This document shows positions 49,873 to 57,675 of a stretch of DNA of 64,000 nucleotides, piece after piece; positions within the stretch are counted from its first letter, which is position 1, and each line of letters starts with the position of its first letter. Source of the stretch: PLanc-01 sp034678485. Lineage in GTDB: Bacteria > Planctomycetota > Phycisphaerae > Sedimentisphaerales > Anaerobacaceae. The position numbers were made by a program, and so were the translations under genes. The stretch lies in the NCBI GenBank assembly GCA_034678485.1, contig JAXDBU010000088.1:1-64000 (forward strand), in the 5' to 3' direction. The notes beneath the pieces were generated by a model that was given only the letters and a program-made list of their open reading frames with translations, had not been told where the DNA came from and ran no database searches.

Positions 49873-50868
49873 ATGAAACGACTCTGGGTCAACGTGGTGC
49901 CGTACAGGAAGGAAATCGCCATCGCCGCACTGGAGAGCGGGGCCGAAGCCCTCGTGCTGCCCGACGGCCAGAGTGCTACCGTCCGCCAGTTCGGCAAGAT
50001 CAAGACGGTCGAAGCCCAGGGCGATCTCAAATCCGGCGTGGACGTCGAGTTCATCGACGTCGCGAGCAAAGGCGATGAGGATCGGGCCGCAGCCGTGCCC
50101 GCCAGCAAGCTCGTCGTGCTCAAGATGCTCGACTGGACGATCATCCCCATCGAGAACCTGCTCGCCCGCAGGGGCAAGAATATCCTGGTCCAGGTCGCCA
50201 ACAGCGAACAGGCGAAGCTCATGGTCGAAATCCTGGAAAAAGGCGTCGATGGCGTCGTGCTCGACACGACCGACGTCAACGAGATCAAGAAGACCGCGGA
50301 GGTCATTCACGGCGTGGGCGAGCGGATCGCCCTCGTCGAAGCCACGATCAAGACCGCCAAACAGCTCGGCATGGGGGACCGCTCCTGTCTGGACACCTGT
50401 ACTCAGATGGCGGTGGGCGAAGGGATGCTCGTCGGCAATACCGCGTCGGGCTTCTTCCTGGTCCACTCGGAATCCATCGACAATCCCTACGTCGCATCGC
50501 GTCCCTTCCGCGTCAACGCAGGCGCGGTCCACGCCTACATCCTTACCCCCGGCGGCAAGACGAAGTACCTCGCGGACCTCAAGGCCGGCGACGAAGTCAT
50601 GCTCGTGGACTTCCAGGGCCGAACGCAGATCGCCTATCTCGGCCGCAACAAGATCGAGCGACGTCCCATGATGCTGGTGGAGGCGGAAGCCGAGGGCCGG
50701 CCGATCAGTCTGGTCCTGCAAAACGCCGAGACGATCCGCCTGATGGACCCGCAGGGCAAAGCCATCTCGATCACGAGCCTCAAGCCCGGCGACAAGGTCC
50801 TCGCCCACGTCGAGCACTCCGGCCGCCACTTCGGCATGAAGGTCGAAGAGAGCCTGATCGAGCGGTAG
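49873..50868 (+). CDS. aroB': 3-dehydroquinate synthase II (archaeal-type)
   Basis: About 331 residues. ATG at 49873 with GGAG nine bases upstream gives the family start M-K-R-L-W-V-N-V-V-P-Y. Two-domain DHQS II pattern: K-L-V-V-L-K-M-L-D-W-T-I-I-P-I-E-N near residue 80, G-V-D-G-V-V-L-D near 125, D-T-C-T-Q-M-A-V-G-E-G-M-L-V-G near 174 and V-N-A-G-A-V-H-A-Y near 215, then a beta-rich C-terminal domain (L-K-A-G-D-E-V near 240). This NAD-dependent enzyme makes 3-dehydroquinate from 2-amino-3,7-dideoxy-hept-6-ulosonate in the archaeal entry to the shikimate pathway. The partner aldolase-like enzyme is not in the window. The 3' end of this gene is duplicated at 51465-51550. Confidence 0.9.
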   Translation: MKRLWVNVVPYRKEIAIAALESGAEALVLPDGQSATVRQFGKIKTVEAQGDLKSGVDVEFIDVASKGDEDRAAAVPASKLVVLKMLDWTIIPIENLLARRGKNILVQVANSEQAKLMVEILEKGVDGVVLDTTDVNEIKKTAEVIHGVGERIALVEATIKTAKQLGMGDRSCLDTCTQMAVGEGMLVGNTASGFFLVHSESIDNPYVASRPFRVNAGAVHAYILTPGGKTKYLADLKAGDEVMLVDFQGRTQIAYLGRNKIERRPMMLVEAEAEGRPISLVLQNAETIRLMDPQGKAISITSLKPGDKVLAHVEHSGRHFGMKVEESLIER

Positions 50869-50892
50869 CCTCATGTAGGCGCCAATGCGTCG

Positions 50893-51132
50893 TCAGGCGC
50901 TCTTCTGGTGCTGTGAGGCGTACCAGTCGATTAGCCGCCGGATCATCTTCTGATACGAAGTGTGGTGTTCCTGAGCCGTTCTCTTGAAGAACTCAACGCT
51001 GGATTTATTCAGAGAGATGGTCACCTTGACGTTCTCTTCCCTCACAGCCAACTGATCCGGCGTGGGAAGGAAATCCTTGACCACTCGCAGTTCTCCCATC
51101 GGCTCATCGGTGTATTTGATTCTGCTCTTCAT
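50893..51132 (-). CDS. brnA: Antitoxin BrnA
   Basis: About 79 residues. ATG at 51132 has AGAAGG just upstream and lies inside the end of brnT (29-base overlap). A possible start at 51168 is less likely. The C-terminal half is ribbon-helix-helix-like: N-V-K-V-T-I-S-L-N-K-S-S-V-E-F-F-K, then S-Y-Q-K-M-I-R-R-L-I-D-W-Y. BrnA neutralises BrnT and the complex represses the operon promoter. A degraded copy of this 3' end is found at 51613-51676. It is convergent with the dehydroquinate synthase gene, 24 bases away. Confidence 0.88.
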   Translation of the reverse strand: MKSRIKYTDEPMGELRVVKDFLPTPDQLAVREENVKVTISLNKSSVEFFKRTAQEHHTSYQKMIRRLIDWYASQHQKSA

Positions 51133-51400
51133 ATACCTTCTTGCCCTTTCGCCAGTACCCCGCGCCATAGATGCGGATCACATTCTCTCGGTACGTGAAT
51201 CTCACGGTCAGAATTCCGTCGCCCACACGCCCAATGCAGTAGAATCGCGACTCGTCCCTGCTGTGGCTGACGTCCTCAACGACAGCTCGCTTGGGGTCGA
51301 GAAAGACCCGCTGAGCGGTTGAGAACGAGACACCGTGTTTGGTCTGGTTCTCCTTGTCTTTGTCCATATCCCATTCGAAGCCGATCTTGTGCATAGACAT
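51104..51400 (-). CDS. brnT: Toxin BrnT
   Basis: 98 residues, the usual size of BrnT, a RelE-fold ribonuclease that blocks translation. F-E-W-D-M-D-K-D-K-E-N-Q-T-K-H-G-V-S-F is the diagnostic N-terminus, V-F-L-D-P follows, and a basic C-terminal half (V-R-F-T-Y-R-E-N-V-I-R-I-Y, R-K-G-K-K-V-Y-E) closes it. The order toxin-antitoxin with overlapping frames is standard for brnTA. Two starts are possible, 51400 or 51394. No Shine-Dalgarno is visible, and a promoter (TTGCCA 51425-51430, 18-base spacer, TACACT 51401-51406) would place +1 right at the 51394 ATG, suggesting leaderless translation. Confidence 0.9.
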   Translation of the reverse strand: MSMHKIGFEWDMDKDKENQTKHGVSFSTAQRVFLDPKRAVVEDVSHSRDESRFYCIGRVGDGILTVRFTYRENVIRIYGAGYWRKGKKVYEEQNQIHR

Positions 51401-51405
51401 AGTGT

Positions 51406-51419
51406 ACCATATGTATGGT
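51406..51419. promoter_or_regulatory. Operator-like palindrome at brnTA promoter
   Basis: ACCATA-TG-TATGGT is a perfect 6+2+6 inverted repeat overlapping the spacer next to the candidate -10 of brnT (51401-51406). BrnA is known to autorepress, so this is a natural site for it. Confidence 0.5.
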
Positions 51420-51464
51420 TATGATGGCAATATAATCGTATGGCCATAATGCCGGCTTGACTCG

Positions 51465-51550
51465 CGACGGCAAGACCATCTCGATCACAAGCCTCAAGCC
51501 CGGCGACAAGGTCCTCGCCCACTTCGAGCACTCCAGCCGTCACTTCGGCG
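51465..51550 (+). pseudogene. Fragment of 3-dehydroquinate synthase II 3' end
   Basis: This stretch repeats the last part of the intact gene (about 50748-50836) with few changes: the I-S-I-T-S-L-K-P-G-D-K-V-L-A-H segment and following codons are readable on the plus strand, then similarity stops. It has no start of its own. Confidence 0.85.
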
Positions 51551-51612
51551 CCTCTCCTGGCCCCCTTTCTGACGCTTCTTTCCAAGCGATAGTCTCGCAC
51601 AGATATGAGCGC

Positions 51613-51722
51613 GTCCTCAGGTATTCTGTTGATGCTGGGAAACGTACCAGTCGATCAGCCGTCGGATCATCATAAATGCGGATCACATCTTCTCGTCAGG
51701 TGAATCTCACGGTCAGAATCGC
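51613..51722 (-). pseudogene. Fused fragments of brnA and brnT
   Basis: 51613-51676 repeats the 3' end of brnA (compare 50893-50952). 51676-51722 repeats an internal part of brnT (compare 51171-51218, encoding the L-T-V-R-F-T region). The brnA 5' part and brnT 3' part between them are deleted, so no toxin or antitoxin can be made. Confidence 0.8.
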
Positions 51723-51857
51723 GTCCACGACCGCAACGGTCAGCACGCTGTCGTCCGTGTAGGTCGAGACGCGGGTGAACAGCGTGAAGTCCTTCCGCTT
51801 CGTCCGGAAGTTCTCGTACACCGACCCAATGATGTCCCCCGCAATCGCTCCGATCAT
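51696..51857 (-). pseudogene. 5' fragment of an ADP-ribosylglycohydrolase gene
   Basis: From an ATG at 51857 the minus strand reads M-I-G-A-I-A-G-D-I-I-G-S, then S-T-Y-T-D-D-S-V-L-T-V-A-V-V-D-A-I-L, then T-V-R-F-T and a stop. This is the unmistakable N-terminus of the ADP-ribosylglycohydrolase family, including the metal-binding T-D-D motif, broken after about 48 residues at the point where the brnT fragment begins. The full enzyme is about 250-300 residues, so this is a remnant. Confidence 0.85.
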
Positions 51858-51940
51858 GGATACCTCACACCACTGGACACCAGCACGGAACTGGCGAAGT
51901 CTGCCCCTCTAAACAGCAGGCCTGATGCTCCGCAGAGCCA

Positions 51941-53599
51941 TCAATAGACGTCGTCCATCGGCAAGAACTCCGCGAGATCAAGGAACACGAGGCAGACGTC
52001 GCGGAATGCGCCGGACTCCGGCGACCACTCAACCGCGACTTGATAGCGACCGTCCCGCATACTCTCCAGAATCCATTCGGCTCCGTCAGGCCCGTTCTCC
52101 CGGACTATCTGCTGCCAGAACTCCGGCTTGCCCAGTCTGTCTGCCAACCTCTCAAAGTCGGCCACGAGTAATGCCTTCTGCGTCCTTCGAAGGATCATCC
52201 CTGGATCGGATCCTCCGGCTCCATCGAGTTCCACCGCATACAGGTTCACAGAGGAGCCGCGTTTCTCAACACGCACAGAGATGGGGTGATGGAAACTCCG
52301 CAACCATAGGAATCGATATGCAACATCCGCTTTTACCTTGCCCTGGGACAGAGATGGTTCCTGCATCGCGTACAGTTGCTTGGAGTACCACTCACGTCGA
52401 GATTCATCCAAGTCGGGCCCAGATGGATCGAGACTTCCGATCGGGAAGAAGTGCCTCTTGGCATCATGGGACAACGGCTTGAGCGAAGGAACTGGTTTCT
52501 CCTGGAACAACAGATGCGCGAAATCCGCCAGATTACGACGCCAGACCAGGAAACTGTGGCCACCGGGGACGTCTGGTCCGACGATCTTGACGCCCCTGTC
52601 CGCAAGCCACGCGACCAGCTTCTTGTTCACGCCGAGTAGACCATCCTCCCTGCCGCAGGTGATCCAGAGCAGACGCAACTTGGAATTGGTGCTGGTTCTC
52701 ACGTTCGGATAAGCTCTCTCGAAGTTCTCGTCGAGGCCGCCGGAACTGAAGGCCCCGATCCAGGCAAAGTGGTCCACGGCGTTCAGGCCGATGAAGAGGG
52801 ACTGCGTCCCTCCCATAGACAGGCCTGCGATAGCGCGGGACTCGCGGTCCGTCGAGACGCGATAAGACTTCTCCACCTGCGGCACGATCTCTGTGAGCAG
52901 GATGTCGCGGAACTTCGCGATGCTGTCCTTCCAGACCGCGGTGTTGCGCAGGCCCGCCCAGCCGCCGGCGATGACCTCCTTGTTGCCATAGCCCAGTGGC
53001 ATCACGATTAGCATGGGCTTGGCCCCGCCCCAGGCGATGAGGTTGTCGAGGATGACATTGGCCCGGCCGACGGAGACCCAGGCATCCTCGGCGTCGCTGA
53101 AGCCGTGAAGGAGATAGAGCACGGGGTAGGTCTTGGCAGCCGCAGGGTCGTAGCCGGGCGGCGTGTAGACCACGAACGGCCGGTCGTCGCCCAGGATGGC
53201 AGACCGGTACAGATGTCGGTGGAGGACGCCATGAGGTACGTCGTTGATCTCCCAGGGCAGCGTCGCCGGTCCGGGCACGTGCACCTGACTCTCGGTGTTC
53301 AGCAGGTTGTACTTGAGCAGAGGATTGCTCGGGTCGATCATCTGCACGCCATCGACGTTCAATGAGTACGAGTAGGTATCCGGCTGTAACGGATCGCAGG
53401 TAAAAGACCAGACGCCCTGCTCATCCTTCTGCATGGGCTTGGACCCGACCGTCTCCAGGCGGATCGTGACCTCCCTGGCGTTCGGGGCCCTCAATCGGAA
53501 CGTGACCCGGCTATCGGAATGCACTTCGGGCGAAACGAGCGGCTGTGCAACAGCCGGCACGGCCAAAGCCACCATCAGAACCACAGGCAGACTCCTCAT
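51941..53599 (-). CDS. Secreted esterase (enterochelin/feruloyl-esterase-like, alpha/beta hydrolase)
   Basis: About 552 residues. ATG at 53599 with GGAGG upstream starts a signal peptide (V-V-L-M-V-A-L-A-V-P-A-V-A-Q). Residues ~25-115 are an E-set/CBM48-like sandwich (V-T-F-R-L-R-A-P-N-A-R-E-V, G-V-W-S-F). The PF00756-type esterase follows: V-L-Y-L-L-H-G-F near 155, nucleophile G-L-S-M-G-G near 256, and C-terminal P-G-G-H-S-F-L-V-W near 345 with the catalytic His. The last ~180 residues are an extra domain I do not recognise. It likely cleaves esters on plant or algal polysaccharides. The closest neighbours are pseudogene remnants on one side and a CBS-domain membrane protein on the other. 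Confidence 0.87.
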   Translation of the reverse strand: MRSLPVVLMVALAVPAVAQPLVSPEVHSDSRVTFRLRAPNAREVTIRLETVGSKPMQKDEQGVWSFTCDPLQPDTYSYSLNVDGVQMIDPSNPLLKYNLLNTESQVHVPGPATLPWEINDVPHGVLHRHLYRSAILGDDRPFVVYTPPGYDPAAAKTYPVLYLLHGFSDAEDAWVSVGRANVILDNLIAWGGAKPMLIVMPLGYGNKEVIAGGWAGLRNTAVWKDSIAKFRDILLTEIVPQVEKSYRVSTDRESRAIAGLSMGGTQSLFIGLNAVDHFAWIGAFSSGGLDENFERAYPNVRTSTNSKLRLLWITCGREDGLLGVNKKLVAWLADRGVKIVGPDVPGGHSFLVWRRNLADFAHLLFQEKPVPSLKPLSHDAKRHFFPIGSLDPSGPDLDESRREWYSKQLYAMQEPSLSQGKVKADVAYRFLWLRSFHHPISVRVEKRGSSVNLYAVELDGAGGSDPGMILRRTQKALLVADFERLADRLGKPEFWQQIVRENGPDGAEWILESMRDGRYQVAVEWSPESGAFRDVCLVFLDLAEFLPMDDVY

Positions 53600-53675
53600 A
53601 GACGAATCCTCCAAGCACTCAGGTCCGCACCGCAACACGCACGCATGCCCGACGAAGCGACGGGCCTCGGCAGTC

Positions 53676-54962
53676 TCAGGAACCTCGCGGAAGGCTCACG
53701 GGCGAGATCAGCACCTCGAAGGGCTTGCCCCGCCGAATTCTTCGCACCGCGAACTCCAGGTGGTCTACGCGTAATCTCTGATCGACTGCGAGGCTACCGC
53801 CGAGCCTCGCTATCATCCAATCCGCAAGCGTGCCCTGGCTCGTAATCGCGGGCATCGCCAATCGCTCCGCCAGTTCCGTCATGGACACGCCTCCCCCGAC
53901 GATCCAGACGCCTTTGGGCAGACTCTGACACATCTTCGGAAGGCGGTCGAACTCATCCTGCAGGTCTCCGAGCAGGACCTCTACCACGTCCTCCAGCGTA
54001 ATCAGACCGGCAGTCTGGCCCTTGTCGTCTCGGACGATGGCCATGTGTTCGTGCTCGTCGACGAAGGCGCGGAGGATCTGGTGGCACGGCATATCCGTCC
54101 GCACGAAGCGGACCGGACGGATGACGCCGTGGAGAGTAGGCTCGGCCGGGTTCGTTCGCACCCGGTAGACAAGCTCCTTGAAGTTGATGTATCCGAGCAC
54201 GCTGTTGCGGTCGCCGCCCTTGACGACAGGGAAACGGGTGTGCGGGTCCATGTGGGCGGTCACCACGGCGTGCGGGAGGGTCTGATCGTCGGACAGGAAG
54301 GTGATCTGCTCGACCGGCACCATGATGTCCGCGGCGGTCTGTTTCGACAGGTAGGCCGCCTGGGTGATGATGCTCTCCTGCTGCGGCGTAATCAGGCGAA
54401 CGAGCCGGGCGTGCCCGGCCAAGGCTACGACCTCGTCCAGCGACAGAGACGTCGCACCCGCCCGGGACCGGGACTCGAAGGGTCGATTCAGGAACCTCAG
54501 CAGGCGAATGACGGGTCCGAGCACTCGCGTGAGCGTCAGCAACGGGATGGCCATCCACGCACAAATGACCTTGTTGAACCGGACGCCCAGGGATTTCGGC
54601 AGAATCTCGGTGTACTGGAGCATCAGAAACGTGAACACGCCGGAGAACAGCCCAATCGCCTTGTTTCCGAAGAGCAGGCCGACTTGTGCTCCTGCGAGGG
54701 TGGCCCCGATGGTATGGGCGGCGGTATTCAACGCGAGAATAACCGTGATCGGTCGATCCAGATCGTCCTTCAGACGCCCCATGACGGACCCGGCGCGGGG
54801 CTTCTCCTCCCTGAGCTTCGCAAGCTGCCCGGGCGTGATGCTCAGGAGGGCGGCCTCCATGAGCGAGCAAAGGAAGGACACGGAAAACGCCAGACCTGCC
54901 CCAGCCACCAGAACAACCACACTGCCTTCGGATGCCACGGTATCGCCTGTCATGTTCACCAA
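53676..54962 (-). CDS. DUF21/CBS-domain membrane protein (CNNM/CorC-HlyC family)
   Basis: 428 residues. The N-terminal ~180 residues are a DUF21 transmembrane domain with hydrophobic segments near 17-36, 73-95, 105-122 and 138-160 and the typical S-L-M-E-A-A-L-L-S signature in the first. Two CBS motifs follow (D-I-M-V-P-V-E-Q-I near 212; D-M-P-C-H-Q-I-L-R-A-F near 290, with T-L-E-D-V-V-E near 327), then a CorC/HlyC-type C-terminal domain (W-I-V-G-G-G-V-S-M-T-E-L near 357). Relatives are linked to magnesium/cobalt efflux. An ATG at 54953 is an alternative start. It has a reasonable promoter of its own. Confidence 0.9.
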   Translation of the reverse strand: MVNMTGDTVASEGSVVVLVAGAGLAFSVSFLCSLMEAALLSITPGQLAKLREEKPRAGSVMGRLKDDLDRPITVILALNTAAHTIGATLAGAQVGLLFGNKAIGLFSGVFTFLMLQYTEILPKSLGVRFNKVICAWMAIPLLTLTRVLGPVIRLLRFLNRPFESRSRAGATSLSLDEVVALAGHARLVRLITPQQESIITQAAYLSKQTAADIMVPVEQITFLSDDQTLPHAVVTAHMDPHTRFPVVKGGDRNSVLGYINFKELVYRVRTNPAEPTLHGVIRPVRFVRTDMPCHQILRAFVDEHEHMAIVRDDKGQTAGLITLEDVVEVLLGDLQDEFDRLPKMCQSLPKGVWIVGGGVSMTELAERLAMPAITSQGTLADWMIARLGGSLAVDQRLRVDHLEFAVRRIRRGKPFEVLISPVSLPRGS

Positions 54963-54985
54963 TCAATGTCGTCGACGCACCCTGC

Positions 54986-55014
54986 ATCTTAACGCCGCAC
55001 ATCGCTTGAATCAA
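54986..55014 (-). promoter_or_regulatory. Candidate promoter of the CBS-domain protein gene
   Basis: Minus-strand TTGATT (55009-55014), a 17-base spacer and TAAGAT (54986-54991), about 25-30 bases before the ATG at 54962. The same gap holds TACAAT (55104-55109) on the plus strand, a possible -10 for the divergent DUF362 gene, without a convincing -35. Confidence 0.45.
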
Positions 55015-55156
55015 GCACGACGCGTTCGAGCAATCAACAGAGGGGATCGCTCAAAGAGCCGACGCAGGGTTCAAAAAAACAAGACTTCTGTTGTGCCATG
55101 CAGTACAATACATCCCCACAGGTAGGATTCAGGATTGACTGATGGAGGTATCAGGA

Positions 55157-57640
55157 ATGTCGCCATCCAATGGAGAGCACAGAGACAGGGACCTGCATGC
55201 GCATCACCACTGCCCACATCACAAGCCCAATCCCGGCGTTGCCCTGCGGGAGAGGCTCCGTAACGGCTGGCTGTTCTGGCTGCTGCCGCTGATCGGGCTC
55301 GTGTCGTTGGCGTGGTTTCTCATCCGGGTGATCCCCAAACCCTCACGGGCAACGTATCCGTGCCAGCGAATGGCTGTGCCGCTGGCGTCGGGGTTTGTCG
55401 CCTGGCTGGTTGGCGTGGCGGGTTCGGTGGTCGCGTTCCGCAAGGCCAGAGGATTCCTGCGTCAATCTCGGGTCGCCCTGGCGATGGCGTGCCTCGTTGC
55501 CGTCGTCGTCTTTGGGACCATGGCATTGATGAATATGCCCCAGACCAGTGGGCTCGCGGCCGAGCAGCCGGGTCTGGCGCCCATCGGACAGGCCAAGGGC
55601 ATCCATCCCGGCCGGGTCGTCTGGGTGCGCGATCCCGATGCGACGAACTGGGCCGGGCCGGGCGACGGCCACCACTGGCAGGCTGACCACACGAATCCTG
55701 CGGCCTGCGAGCAGATGATGTCCCAGGCGATTCGTTCACTGGCAGGCGAGCCCACAGACGCCAAGGCGTGGGATGCCATCTTCCGCTACCACAACAAGAT
55801 TCGTGGCAAGGGCGATGTCGGCTACAGGAGCGGCGAGAAGATCACGATCAAAGTGAACTTCGTCGGCTTCATTCGAAACAGCGACGCTGTGAATCGCCAG
55901 ACCTACGCGTTGCAGAGCTGGGTGGACTACATGAACACCTCGCCGCAGATGATCGCCGCCCTGCTCCAGCAGCTTACGCAGGTCGCGGGCGTCAGGCAGT
56001 CGGACATTGCAGTCGGCGATACCCTCACATACATCGCCCAGGAGTATTACGACATACTGCACGAGCGGTTCCCGGACGTGGTGTACCTTGATTGCCAGGG
56101 CGGCTCCGGGCGGACGAAGGCAGATGCCTCTTCGGTCCCGTTCTATTGGAGTTGCAGACCCGAGGGCTGCACGCAGGACTACATGCCGGCCGCGTACGCC
56201 GAGGCCGAGTACCTCATCAATCTGGCCAATCTCAAGGCCCATCCCATCGCCGGCGTCACCCTCTGCGCCAAGAACCACTACGGCTCGTTCATTCGCCTGC
56301 CCGACGAGAGGGGGTACTACGACATGCACAGGGGCCTCGACAAGGGCACCGCTCGCTACAGGACGCTCGTCGATCTGATGGGGCATTCCCAGATCGGCGG
56401 CAAGACCGTGCTCTACCTCATCGACGGGCTCTATGGCGGCGTCCACCTCGTGGAACAGTTCCCGAGGAAGTTCCAGTCGGCTCCGTTCAAGAATGACTGG
56501 ACGTCGAGCCTGCTGGCCTCGCAGGACCCGGTGGCCATCGACTCGGTGGGCATCGACATCCTCCAGGCGGAGACCGCGATCCACAAGTACTCGCGAATGC
56601 CCGGCACAGACGATTACCTGCACGAAGCGGCTCAGGCGGGCAGCCCCCCTTCCGGCACCTTCTATGATCCCGACCACAAGGATAACGTCGTGCGTCTGGC
56701 CAGTCTCGGCGTTCACGAGCACTGGAACAACCCCGACGACAGGCAGTATTCCCGCAATCTGGGTAAGAACGAGGGGATTGAACTGATGAAGGTGACTATG
56801 CAGTCCAAACCGGCCGGCGTCATGGCGCCCGGTGAGAAGCCCGCGCTGCTCGCGAGCGAATTCACGTTCACCGAGGGCCCCGCCCCCGACCCCGAGGGCA
56901 ACGTGTTCTTTACCGACCAGCCGAACGACCGAATCTGCAAGTGGTCCGTGGACGGCAAGCTGACGACCTTCCTTCAGCCGTGCGGCCGCTCCAACGGGCT
57001 GTTCTTCGACAAAGAAGGCAATCTCTACGCCTGCGCCGACGCGAACAACGAGCTCTGGAAGATCGACCCCAAGGGCAATGTCACCGTCCTGGTCAAGGAT
57101 TTCAAGGGCAAGAAGCTCAACGGACCCAACGACCTGTGGCTCGACCCCAAGGGCGGCATCTACTTCACCGATCCGCTGTACAAAAGGGACTATTGGACCC
57201 GCGACCCCGCCATGCAGCAGGAAGGCCAGTATGTCTACTACCTCTCTCCCGACGGCAAGACGCTGACTCCCGTGGCCACGGACCTCGTCCAGCCCAACGG
57301 AATCATCGGCACGCCCGACGGCAAGCTCCTTTACGTCGCCGATATCGGGGCCGGAAAGACCTACCGATACAGGATCAATCCCGATGCGACGCTCACCGAG
57401 AAGACACTCTTGTGCTCGATGGGCTCCGACGGCATGACCCTCGACACCGAGGGCAACGTCTACCTGACCGGCAAGGGCGTCACGGTCTTCAATCCCGAGG
57501 GTGTGCAGATCGACCAGATCCCGATCCCCGAGGGTTGGACCGCCAACGTCTGCTTCGGCGGCAAGGACCGCGACACGCTCTTCATCACGGCGATGGACTC
57601 GCTGTACGCAGTTGAAACTCGCGTCAGAGGCGCATACTGA
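55157..57640 (+). CDS. Membrane-anchored DUF362 protein fused to SMP-30/gluconolactonase domain
   Basis: About 827 residues. ATG at 55157 has GGAGG (55144-55148) well placed; ATG at 55142 overlaps that site. A His-rich start (H-A-H-H-H-C-P-H-H) is followed by three hydrophobic segments (~35-57, 73-93, 107-123). Residues ~145-530 match DUF362 (K-I-T-I-K-V-N-F-V-G near 228, A-K-N-H-Y-G-S-F near 372, Q-D-P-V-A-I-D-S-V-G near 456). Residues ~565-825 are an SMP-30/gluconolactonase-type propeller: F-T-E-G-P-A-P-D-P-E-G (metal Glu), N-G-P-N-D-L-W, P-N-G-I-I-G, S-D-G-M-T-L-D. A lactonase outside the membrane is plausible. The role of DUF362 here is unknown; no Cys cluster for iron-sulfur was seen. 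Confidence 0.86.
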   Translation: MSPSNGEHRDRDLHAHHHCPHHKPNPGVALRERLRNGWLFWLLPLIGLVSLAWFLIRVIPKPSRATYPCQRMAVPLASGFVAWLVGVAGSVVAFRKARGFLRQSRVALAMACLVAVVVFGTMALMNMPQTSGLAAEQPGLAPIGQAKGIHPGRVVWVRDPDATNWAGPGDGHHWQADHTNPAACEQMMSQAIRSLAGEPTDAKAWDAIFRYHNKIRGKGDVGYRSGEKITIKVNFVGFIRNSDAVNRQTYALQSWVDYMNTSPQMIAALLQQLTQVAGVRQSDIAVGDTLTYIAQEYYDILHERFPDVVYLDCQGGSGRTKADASSVPFYWSCRPEGCTQDYMPAAYAEAEYLINLANLKAHPIAGVTLCAKNHYGSFIRLPDERGYYDMHRGLDKGTARYRTLVDLMGHSQIGGKTVLYLIDGLYGGVHLVEQFPRKFQSAPFKNDWTSSLLASQDPVAIDSVGIDILQAETAIHKYSRMPGTDDYLHEAAQAGSPPSGTFYDPDHKDNVVRLASLGVHEHWNNPDDRQYSRNLGKNEGIELMKVTMQSKPAGVMAPGEKPALLASEFTFTEGPAPDPEGNVFFTDQPNDRICKWSVDGKLTTFLQPCGRSNGLFFDKEGNLYACADANNELWKIDPKGNVTVLVKDFKGKKLNGPNDLWLDPKGGIYFTDPLYKRDYWTRDPAMQQEGQYVYYLSPDGKTLTPVATDLVQPNGIIGTPDGKLLYVADIGAGKTYRYRINPDATLTEKTLLCSMGSDGMTLDTEGNVYLTGKGVTVFNPEGVQIDQIPIPEGWTANVCFGGKDRDTLFITAMDSLYAVETRVRGAY

Positions 57641-57675
57641 GGAACTCACCACAGAGACACAGAGGACACTGAGAC

